Below are positions 50,578 through 62,034 of a stretch of DNA of 64,000 nucleotides, one piece after another. Positions within the stretch are counted from its first letter, which is position 1, and every line of letters starts with the position of its first letter. Where the stretch lies: assembly GCA_964057225.1 (NCBI GenBank), contig OZ059897.1:1240001-1304000 (forward strand), in the 5' to 3' direction. This DNA comes from Auanema rhodensis. Lineage: Eukaryota; Nematoda; Chromadorea; Rhabditida; Rhabditidae. Below the pieces are notes generated by a model that saw only the letters and a list, made by a program, of their open reading frames with translations, had not been told where the DNA came from and searched no databases. Position numbers and translations under genes: made by a program.

Positions 50578-53500
50578 GTATGTTGAGTTTCCATGTACAC
50601 TCAACATTGCTTCCAAAAACATTTTGACAAAAATTTTCCCGAAAAATTTCAAGATAATTTTACAAAAACTAGATGTTTTTAGATTCCTTTTTTTAAGGCG
50701 AAGACGATGGACAATGTTATTCAACAAAAAAATTAATTCTTCAGGGTGAAAAACGAGGATATAAGTGTGAACTTATATCAGTTGATATCTCGGTGCATTT
50801 TTAAGCTAGCGCAAATCTGATAACACAGATCGACGCCGCTCAAAAATACGCATCGAATGCATTATACTACATTGAGAAACGCTCAATACAAAAATTAGTT
50901 ATGCTCGTTTGAAAAATGATTCATTAGTGTATGTTGAGTTTCCATGTACACTCAACATTGCTTCCAAAAACATTTTGACAAAAATTTTCCTGAAAAATTT
51001 CGAGATAATTTTACAAAAACTAGATGTTTTTAGATTCCTTTTTTTAAGGCGAAGACGATGGACAATGTTATTCAACGAAAAAATTAATTCTTCAGGGTGA
51101 AAAACGAGGATATAAGTGTGAACTTATATCAGTTGATATCTCGGTGAATTTTTAAGCTAGCGCAAATCTGATAACACAGATCGACGCAGCTTAAAAATCC
51201 GTTTCGAATGCATTATACTACATTGAGAAACGCTCAATACAAAAATTATTTATGATTGTTTGAAAAAAGATGCATTAGTGTATGTTGAGTTTCCATGTAC
51301 ACTCAACATTGCTTCCAAAAACATTTTGACAAAAATTTTCCCGAAAAATTTCAAGATAATTTTACAAAAACTAGATGTTTTTAGATTCCTTTTTTTAAGG
51401 CAAAGACGATGGACAATGTTATTCAACGAAAAAATTAATTCTTCAGGGTGAAAAACGAGGATATAAGTGTGAACTTATATCAGTTGATATCTCGGTGAAT
51501 TTTTAAGCTAACTCAAATCTGATAACACAGATCGACGCAGCTTAAAAATCCGTTTCGAATGCATTATACTACATTGAGAAACGCTCAATACAAAAATTAG
51601 TTATGCTCGTTTGAAAAATGATTCATTAGTGTATGTTGAGTTTCCATGTACACTCAACATTGCTTCCAAAAACATTTTGACAAAAATTTTCCCGAAAAAT
51701 TTCAAGATAATTTTACAAAAACTAGATGTTTTTAGATTCCTTTTTTTAAGGCGAAGACGATGGACAATGTTATTCAACAAAAAAATTAATTCTTCAGGGT
51801 GAAAAACGAGGATATAAGTGTGAACTTATATCAGTTGATATCTCGGTGCATTTTTAAGCTAGCGCAAATCTGATAACACAGATCGACGCCGCTCAAAAAT
51901 ACGCATCGAATGCATTATACTACATTGAGAAACGCTCAATACAAAAATTAGTTATGCTCGTTTGAAAAATGATTCATTAGTGTATGTTGAGTTTCCATGT
52001 ACACTCAACATTGCTTCCAAAAACATTTTGACAAAAATTTTCCTGAAAAATTTCGAGATAATTTTACAAAAACTAGATGTTTTTAGATTCCTTTTTTTAA
52101 GGCGAAGACGATGGACAATGTTATTCAACGAAAAAATTAATTCTTCAGGGTGAAAAACGAGGATATAAGTGTGAACTTATATCAGTTGATATCTCGGTGA
52201 ATTTTTAAGCTAACTCAAATCTGATAACACAGATCGACGCAGCTTAAAAATCCGTTTCGAATGCATTATACTACATTGAGAAACGCTCAATACAAAAATT
52301 ATTTATGATTGTTTGAAAAAAGATGCATTAGTGTATGTTGAGTTTCCATGTACACTCAACATTGCTTCCAAAAACATTTTGACAAAAATTTTCCCGAAAA
52401 ATTTCAAGATAATTTTACAAAAACTAGATGTTTTTAGATTCCTTTTTTTAAGGCAAAGACGATGGACAATGTTATTCAACGAAAAAATTAATTCTTCAGG
52501 GTGAAAAACGAGGATATAAGTGTGAACTTATATCAGTTGATATCTCGGTGCATTTTTAAGCTAGCGCAAATCTGATAACACAGATCGACGCCGCTCAAAA
52601 ATACGCATCGAATGCACTATACTACATTGAGAAACGCTCAATACAAAAATTAGTTATGCTCGTTTGAAAAATGATTCATTAGTGTATGTTGAGTTTCCAT
52701 GTACACTCAACATTGCTTCCAAAAACATTTTGACAAAAATTTTCCCGAAAAATTTCAAGATAATTTTACAAAAACTAGATGTTTTTAGATTCCTTTTTTT
52801 AAGGCAAAGACGATGGACAATGTTATTCAACGAAAAAATTAATTCTTCAGGGTGAAAAACGAGGATATAAGTGTGAAATTATATCAGTTGATATCTCGGT
52901 GCATTTTTAAGCTAGCGCAAATCTGATAACACAGATCGACGCCGCTCAAAAATACGCATCGAATGCACTATACTACATTGAGAAACGCTCAATACAAAAA
53001 TTAGTTATGCTCGTTTGAAAAATGATTCATTAGTGTATGTTGAGTTTCCATGTACACTCAACATTGCTTCCAAAAACATTTTGACAAAAATTTTCCCGAA
53101 AAATTTCAAGATAATTTTACAAAAAGTAGATGTTTTTAGATTTCTTTTTTTAAGGCAAAGACGATGGACAATGTTATTCAACGAAAAAATTAATTCTTCA
53201 GGGTGAAAATCGAGGATATAAGTGTGAACTTATATCAGTTGATATCTCGGTGCATTTTTAAGCTAGCGCAAATCTGATAACACAGATCGACGCCGCTCGA
53301 AAATACGCATCGAATGCACTATACTACATTGAGAAACGCTAAATACAAAAATTAGTTATGCTCGTTTGAAAAATGATTCATTAGTGTATGTTGAGTTTCC
53401 ATGTACACTCAACATTGCTTCCAAAAACATTTTGACAAAAATTTTCCTGAAAAATTTCGAGATAATTTTACAAAAACTAGATGTTTTTAGATTCCTTTTT

Positions 53501-55300
53501 TTTAAGGCGAAGACGATGGACAATGTTATTCAACGAAAAAATTAATTCTTCAGGGTGAAAAACGAGGATATAAGTGTGAACTTATATCAGTTGATATCTC
53601 GGTGAATTTTTAAGCTAGCGCAAATCTGATAACACAGATCGACGCAGCTTAAAAATCCGTTTCGAATGCATTATACTACATTGAGAAACGCTCAATACAA
53701 AAATTATTTATGATTGTTTGAAAAAAGATGCATTAGTGTATGTTGAGTTTCCATGTACACTCAACATTGCTTCCAAAAACATTTTGACAAAAATTTTCCC
53801 GAAAAATTTCAAGATAATTTTACAAAAACTAGATGTTTTTAGATTCCTTTTTTTAAGGCGAAGACGATGGACAATGTTATTCAACAAAAAAATTAATTCT
53901 TCAGGGTGAAAAACGAGGATATAAGTGTGAACTTATATCAGTTGATATCTCGGTGCATTTTTAAGCTAGCGCAAATCTGATAACACAGATCGACGCCGCT
54001 CAAAAATACGCATCGAATGCATTATACTACATTGAGAAACGCTCAATACAAAAATTAGTTATGCTCGTTTGAAAAATGATTCATTAGTGTATGTTGAGTT
54101 TCCATGTACACTCAACATTGCTTCCAAAAACATTTTGACAAAAATTTTCCTGAAAAATTTCGAGATAATTTTACAAAAACTAGATGTTTTTAGATTCCTT
54201 TTTTTAAGGCGAAGACGATGGACAATGTTATTCAACGAAAAAATTAATTCTTCAGGGTGAAAAACGAGGATATAAGTGTGAACTTATATCAGTTGATATC
54301 TCGGTGAATTTTTAAGCTAACTCAAATCTGATAACACAGATCGACGCAGCTTAAAAATCCGTTTCGAATGCATTATACTACATTGAGAAACGCTCAATAC
54401 AAAAATTATTTATGATTGTTTGAAAAAAGATGCATTAGTGTATGTTGAGTTTCCATGTACACTCAACATTGCTTCCAAAAACATTTTGACAAAAATTTTC
54501 CCGAAAAATTTCAAGATAATTTTACAAAAACTAGATGTTTTTAGATTCCTTTTTTTAAGGCAAAGACGATGGACAATGTTATTCAACGAAAAAATTAATT
54601 CTTCAGGGTGAAAAACGAGGATATAAGTGTGAACTTATATCAGTTGATATCTCGGTGAATTTTTAAGCTAGCGCAAATCTGATAACACAGATCGACGCCG
54701 CTCAAAAATACGCATCGAATGCACTATACTACATTGAGAAACGCTCAATACAAAAATTAGTTATGCTCGTTTGAAAAATGATTCATTAGTGTATGTTGAG
54801 TTTCCATGTACACTCAACATTGCTTCCAAAAACATTTTGACAAAAATTTTCCCGAAAAATTTCAAGATAATTTTACAAAAAGTAGATGTTTTTAGATTTC
54901 TTTTTTTAAGGCAAAGACGATGGACAATGTTATTCAACGAAAAAATTAATTCTTCAGGGTGAAAAACGAGGATATAAGTGTGAACTTATATCAGTTGATA
55001 TCTCGGTGCATTTTTAAGCTAGCGCAAATCTGATAACACAGATCGACGCCGCTCAAAAATACGCATCGAATGCACTATACTACATTGAGAAACGCTCAAT
55101 ACAAAAATTAGTTATGCTCGTTTGAAAAATGATTCATTAGTGTATGTTGAGTTTCCATGTACACTCAACATTGCTTCCAAAAACATTTTGACAAAAATTT
55201 TCCCGAAAAATTTCAAGATAATTTTACAAAAAGTAGATGTTTTTAGATTTCTTTTTTCAAGGCAAAAACGATGGACAATGTTATTCAACGAAAAAATTAA
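47128..55300 (+). repeat. sat351 domain 4
   Basis: Many monomers share GTTATGCTCGTTTG, ATGATTCATTAG and the linked pair GACGCCGCTCAAAAATACGC. From about 50750 to 54970 they also share GTGAAAAACGAGG in place of GTGAAAATCGAGG. The first part (47.0-50.5 kb) is a hexameric repeat and the second part (50.5-54.6 kb) is mostly a trimeric repeat. Confidence 0.75.
50558..52663 (+). repeat. sat351 trimeric higher-order repeat, 1053-bp period
   Basis: Three monomers recur in order. The first has ATTCAACAAAAAAATT (50558 and 51611). The second has TTTTCCTGAAAAATTTCGAG (50909 and 51962). The third has TTGAAAAAAGATG with GGCAAAGACG (51260 and 52313). A further partly altered set follows at 53718, 54069 and 54420. 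All of these copies share the domain-specific GTGAAAAACGAGG word. Confidence 0.82.
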
Positions 55301-58300
55301 TTCTTCAGGGTGAAAATCGAGGATATAAGTGTGAACTTATATCAGTTGATATCTCGGTGCATTTTTAAGCTAGCGCAAATCTAATAACACAGATCGACGC
55401 AGCTTAAAAATCCGCTTCGAATGCACTATACTACATTGAGAAACGCTCAATACAAAAATTATTTATGATTGTTTGAAAAATGATGCATTAGTGTATGTTG
55501 CGTTTCCATGTACACTCAACATTGCTTCCAAAAACATTGTGACAAAAATTTTCCCAAAAAATTTCAAGATAATTTTACAAAAAGTAGATGTTTTTAGATT
55601 TCTTTTTTCAAGGCAAAAACGATGGACAATGTTATTCAACGAAAAAATTAATTCTTCAGGGTGAAAATCGAGGATATAAGTGTGAACTTATATCAGTTGA
55701 TATCTCTTTGCATTTTTAAGCTAACGCAAATCTGATAACACAGATCGTCGCAGCTTAAAAATCCGCTTCGAATGCACTATACTACATTGAGAAACGCTCA
55801 ATACAAAAATTATTTATGATTGTTTGAAAAATGATGCATTAGTGTATGTTGCGTTTCCATGTACACTCAACATTGCTTCCAAAAACATTTTGACAAAAAT
55901 TTTCCCGAAAAATTTCAAGATAATTTTACAAAAAGTAGATGTTTTTAGATTTCTTTTTTTAAGGCAAAGACGATGGACAATGTTATTCAACGAAAAAATT
56001 AATTCTTCAGGGTGAAAATCGAGGATATAAGTGGGAACTTATATCAGTTGATATCTCGGTGCATTTTTAAGCTAGCGCAAATCTAATAACACAGATCGAC
56101 GCAGCTTAAAAATCCGCTTTGAATGCACTATACTACATTGAGAAACGCTCAATACAAAAATTATTTATGATTGTTTGAAAAATGATGCATTAGTGTATGT
56201 TGCGTTTCCATGTACACTCAACATTGCTTCCAAAAACATTTTGACAAAAATTTTCCCGAAAAATTTCAAGATAATTTTACAAAAAGTAGATGTTTTTAGA
56301 TTTCTTTTTTTAAGGCAAAGACGATGGACAATGTTATTCAACGAAAAAATTAATTCTTCAGGGTGAAAATCGAGGATATAAGTGTGAACTTATATCAGTT
56401 AATATCTCGGTGCATTTTTAAGCTAACTCAAATCTAATAACACAGATCGACGCAGCTTAAAAATCCGCATCGAATGCACTATATAACATTGAGAAACGCT
56501 CAATACAAAAATTATTTATGATTGTTTGAAAAATGATGCATTAGTGTATGTTGAGTTTCCATGTACACTCAACATTGCTTCCAAAAACATTTTGACAAAA
56601 ATTTTCCTGAAAAATTTCAAGATAATTTTACAGAAAGTAAATGTTTTTAGATTCCTTTTTTTAAGGCGAAAACGATGGACAATGTTATTCAACGAAAAAA
56701 TTAATTCTTCAGGGTGAAAATCGAGGATATAAGTGTGAACTTATATCAGTTAATATCTCGGTGCATTTTCAAGCCAACTCAAATCTAATAACACAGATCG
56801 ACGCAGCTTAAAAATCCGCATCGAATGCACTATATAACATTGAGAAACGCTCAATACAAAATTTATTTATGATTGTTTGAAAAATGATGCATTAGTGTAT
56901 GTTGAGTTTCCATGTACACTCAACATTGCTTCCAAAAACATTTTGACAAAAATTTTCCCGAAAAATTTCAAGATAATTTTACAAAAAGTAGATGTTCTTA
57001 GATTTCTTTTTTTAAGGCAAAGACGATGGACAATGTTATTCAACGAAAAAATTAATTCTTCAGGGTGAAAATCGAGGATATAAGTGTGAACTTATATCAG
57101 TTGATATCTCGGTGCATTTTTAAGCCAACTCAAATCTAATAACACAGATCGACGCAGCTTAAAAATCCGCATCGAATGCACTATATAACATTGAGAAACG
57201 CTCAATACAAAATTTATTTATGATTGTTTGAAAAATGATGCATTAGTGTATGTTGAGTTTCCATGTACACTCAACATTGCTTCCAAAAACATTTTGACAA
57301 AAATTTTCCCGAAAAATTTCAAGATAATTTTACAAAAAGTAGATGTTCTTAGATTTCTTTTTTTAAGGCAAAGACGATGGACAATGTTATTCAACGAAAA
57401 AATTAATTCTTCAGGGTGAAAATCGAGGATATAAGTGTGAACTTATATCAGTTGATATCTCGGTGCATTTTTAAGCTAGCGCAAATCTAATAACACAGAT
57501 CGACGCAGCTTAAAAATCCGCTTCGAATGCACTATACTACATTGAGAAACGCTCAATACAAAAATTATTTATGATTGTTTGAAAAATGATGCATTAGTGT
57601 ATGTTGCGTTGCCATGTACACTCAACATTGCTTCCAAAAACATTTTGACAAAAATTTTCCCGAAAAATTTCAAGATAATTTTACAAAAAGTAGATGTTTT
57701 TAGATTTCTTTTTTTAAGGCAAAGACGATGGACAATGTTATTCAACGAAAAAATTAATTCTTCAGGGTGAAAATCGAGGATATAAGTGTGAACTTATATC
57801 AGTTGATATCTCTTTGCATTTTTAAGCTAACGCAAATCTGATAACACAGATCGTCGCAGCTTAAAAATCCGCTTCGAATGCACTATACTACATTGAGAAA
57901 CGCTCAATACAAAAATTATTTATGATTGTTTGAAAAATGATGCATTAGTGTATGTTGCGTTTCCATGTACACTCAACATTGCTTCCAAAAACATTTTGAC
58001 AAAAATTTTCCCGAAAAATTTCAAGATAATTTTACAAAAAGTAGATGTTTTTAGATTTCTTTTTTTAAGGCAAAGACGATGGACAATGTTATTCAACGAA
58101 AAAATTAATTCTTCAGGGTGAAAATCGAGGATATAAGTGTGAACTTATATCAGTTGATATCTCGGTGCATTTTTAAGCTAACGCAAATCTGATAACACAG
58201 ATCGTGGCAGCTTAAAAATCCGCTTCGAATGCACTATACTACATTGAGAAACGCTCAATACAAAAATTATTTATGATTGTTTGAAAAATGATGCATTAGT

Positions 58301-61300
58301 GTATGTTGCGTTTCCATGTACACTCAACATTGCTTCCAAAAACATTTTGACAAAAATTTTCCCGAAAAATTTCAAGATAATTTTACAAAAAGTAGATGTT
58401 TTTAGATTTCTTTTTTTAAGGCAAAGACGATGGACAATGTTATTCAACGAAAAAATTAATTCTTCAGGGTGAAAATCGAGGATATAAGTGTGAACTTATA
58501 TCAGTTAATATCTCGGTGCATTTTCAAGCCAACTCAAATCTAATAACACAGATCGACGCAGCTTAAAAATCCGCATCGAATGCACTATATAACATTGAGA
58601 AACGCTCAATACAAAAATTAGTTATGCTCGTTTGAAAAATGATTCATTAGTGTATGTTGAGTTTCCATGTACACTCAACATTGCTTCCAAAAACATTTTG
58701 ACAAAAATTTTCCCGAAAAATTTCAAGATAATTTTACAAAAAGTAGATGTTTTTAGATTTCTTTTTTTAAGGCAAAGACGATGGACAATGTTATTCAACG
58801 AAAAAATTAATTCTTCAGGGTGAAAATCGAGGATATAAGTGTGAACTTATATCAGTTGATATCTCGGTGCATTTTTAAGCTAGCGCAAATCTAATAACAC
58901 AGATCGACGCAGCTTAAAAATCCGCTTCGAATGCACTATACTACATTGAGAAACGCTCAATACAAAAATTATTTATGATTGTTTGAAAAATGATGCATTA
59001 GTGTATGTTGCGTTTCCATGTACACTCAACATTGCTTCCAAAAACATTGTGACAAAAATTTTCCCAAAAAATTTCAAGATAATTTTACAAAAAGTAGATG
59101 TTTTTAGATTTCTTTTTTCAAGGCAAAAACGATGGACAATGTTATTCAACGAAAAAATTAATTCTTCAGGGTGAAAATCGAGGATATAAGTGTGAACTTA
59201 TATCAGTTGATATCTCTTTGCATTTTTAAGCTAACGCAAATCTGATAACACAGATCGTCGCAGCTTAAAAATCCGCTTCGAATGCACTATACTACATTGA
59301 GAAACGCTCAATACAAAAATTATTTATGATTGTTTGAAAAATGATGCATTAGTGTATGTTGCGTTTCCATGTACACTCAACATTGCTTCCAAAAACATTT
59401 TGACAAAAATTTTCCCGAAAAATTTCAAGATAATTTTACAAAAAGTAGATGTTTTTAGATTTCTTTTTTTAAGGCAAAGACGATGGACAATGTTATTCAA
59501 CGAAAAAATTAATTCTTCAGGGTGAAAATCGAGGATATAAGTGGGAACTTATATCAGTTGATATCTCGGTGCATTTTTAAGCTAGCGCAAATCTAATAAC
59601 ACAGATCGACGCAGCTTAAAAATCCGCTTTGAATGCACTATACTACATTGAGAAACGCTCAATACAAAAATTATTTATGATTGTTTGAAAAATGATGCAT
59701 TAGTGTATGTTGCGTTTCCATGTACACTCAACATTGCTTCCAAAAACATTTTGACAAAAATTTTCCCGAAAAATTTCAAGATAATTTTACAAAAAGTAGA
59801 TGTTTTTAGATTTCTTTTTTTAAGGCAAAGACGATGGACAATGTTATTCAACGAAAAAATTAATTCTTCAGGGTGAAAATCGAGGATATAAGTGTGAACT
59901 TATATCAGTTAATATCTCGGTGCATTTTTAAGCTAACTCAAATCTAATAACACAGATCGACGCAGCTTAAAAATCCGCATCGAATGCACTATATAACATT
60001 GAGAAACGCTCAATACAAAAATTATTTATGATTGTTTGAAAAATGATGCATTAGTGTATGTTGAGTTTCCATGTACACTCAACATTGCTTCCAAAAACAT
60101 TTTGACAAAAATTTTCCTGAAAAATTTCAAGATAATTTTACAGAAAGTAAATGTTTTTAGATTCCTTTTTTTAAGGCGAAAACGATGGACAATGTTATTC
60201 AACGAAAAAATTAATTCTTCAGGGTGAAAATCGAGGATATAAGTGTGAACTTATATCAGTTAATATCTCGGTGCATTTTCAAGCCAACTCAAATCTAATA
60301 ACACAGATCGACGCAGCTTAAAAATCCGCATCGAATGCACTATATAACATTGAGAAACGCTCAATACAAAATTTATTTATGATTGTTTGAAAAATGATGC
60401 ATTAGTGTATGTTGAGTTTCCATGTACACTCAACATTGCTTCCAAAAACATTTTGACAAAAATTTTCCCGAAAAATTTCAAGATAATTTTACAAAAAGTA
60501 GATGTTCTTAGATTTCTTTTTTTAAGGCAAAGACGATGGACAATGTTATTCAACGAAAAAATTAATTCTTCAGGGTGAAAATCGAGGATATAAGTGTGAA
60601 CTTATATCAGTTGATATCTCGGTGCATTTTTAAGCCAACTCAAATCTAATAACACAGATCGACGCAGCTTAAAAATCCGCATCGAATGCACTATATAACA
60701 TTGAGAAACGCTCAATACAAAATTTATTTATGATTGTTTGAAAAATGATGCATTAGTGTATGTTGAGTTTCCATGTACACTCAACATTGCTTCCAAAAAC
60801 ATTTTGACAAAAATTTTCCCGAAAAATTTCAAGATAATTTTACAAAAAGTAGATGTTCTTAGATTTCTTTTTTTAAGGCAAAGACGATGGACAATGTTAT
60901 TCAACGAAAAAATTAATTCTTCAGGGTGAAAATCGAGGATATAAGTGTGAACTTATATCAGTTGATATCTCGGTGCATTTTTAAGCTAGCGCAAATCTAA
61001 TAACACAGATCGACGCAGCTTAAAAATCCGCTTCGAATGCACTATACTACATTAAGAAACGCTCAATACAAAAATTATTTATGATTGTTTGAAAAATGAT
61101 GCATTAGTGTATGTTGCGTTTCCATGTACACTCAACATTGCTTCCAAAAACATTTTGACAAAAATTTTCCCGAAAAATTTCAAGATAATTTTACAAAAAG
61201 TAGATGTTTTTAGATTTCTTTTTTTAAGGCAAAGACGATGGACAATGTTATTCAACGAAAAAATTAATTCTTCAGGGTGAAAATCGAGGATATAAGTGTG

Positions 61301-62034
61301 AACTTATATCAGTTGATATCTCTTTGCATTTTTAAGCTAACGCAAATCTGATAACACAGATCGTCGCAGCTTAAAAATCCGCTTCGAATGCACTATACTA
61401 CATTGAGAAACGCTCAATACAAAAATTATTTATGATTGTTTGAAAAATGATGCATTAGTGTATGTTGCGTTTCCATGTACACTCAACATTGCTTCCAAAA
61501 ACATTTTGACAAAAATTTTCCCGAAAAATTTCAAGATAATTTTACAAAAAGTAGATGTTTTTAGATTTCTTTTTTTAAGGCAAAGACGATGGACAATGTT
61601 ATTCAACGAAAAAATTAATTCTTCAGGGTGAAAATCGAGGATATAAGTGTGAACTTATATCAGTTGATATCTCGGTGCATTTTTAAGCTAACGCAAATCT
61701 GATAACACAGATCGTGGCAGCTTAAAAATCCGCTTCGAATGCACTATACTACATTGAGAAACGCTCAATACAAAAATTATTTATGATTGTTTGAAAAATG
61801 ATGCATTAGTGTATGTTGCGTTTCCATGTACACTCAACATTGCTTCCAAAAACATTTTGACAAAAATTTTCCCGAAAAATTTCAAGATAATTTTACAAAA
61901 AGTAGATGTTTTTAGATTTCTTTTTTTAAGGCAAAGACGATGGACAATGTTATTCAACGAAAAAATTAATTCTTCAGGGTGAAAATCGAGGATATAAGTG
62001 TGAACTTATATCAGTTAATATCTCGGTGCATTTT
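55270..62034 (+). repeat. sat351 ten-monomer tandem duplication, 3510-bp period
   Basis: The blocks of about 55,270-58,524 and 58,780-62,034 match with a 3510-bp shift. Shared rare markers are CATTGTGACAAAAATTTTCC (55536 and 59046), AAGTGGGAACTT (56030 and 59540), GCATTTTCAAGCC (56763 and 60273) and ATCGTGGCAG (58201 and 61711). The match ends where GCATTTTCAAGCC at about 58,517 faces GCATTTTTAAGCT at about 62,027. The second copy has a private CATTAAGAAACG near 61051, and the first has GTTGCGTTGCC near 57604. Confidence 0.85.

Noticed and set aside
6988-53500. Pol III internal promoter (B box) in GTTCGAAAAATG copies
   Set aside because: Only GTTCGA matches. The flanking GG and the trailing CC of the B-box consensus are absent, and no A box lies at a suitable distance.
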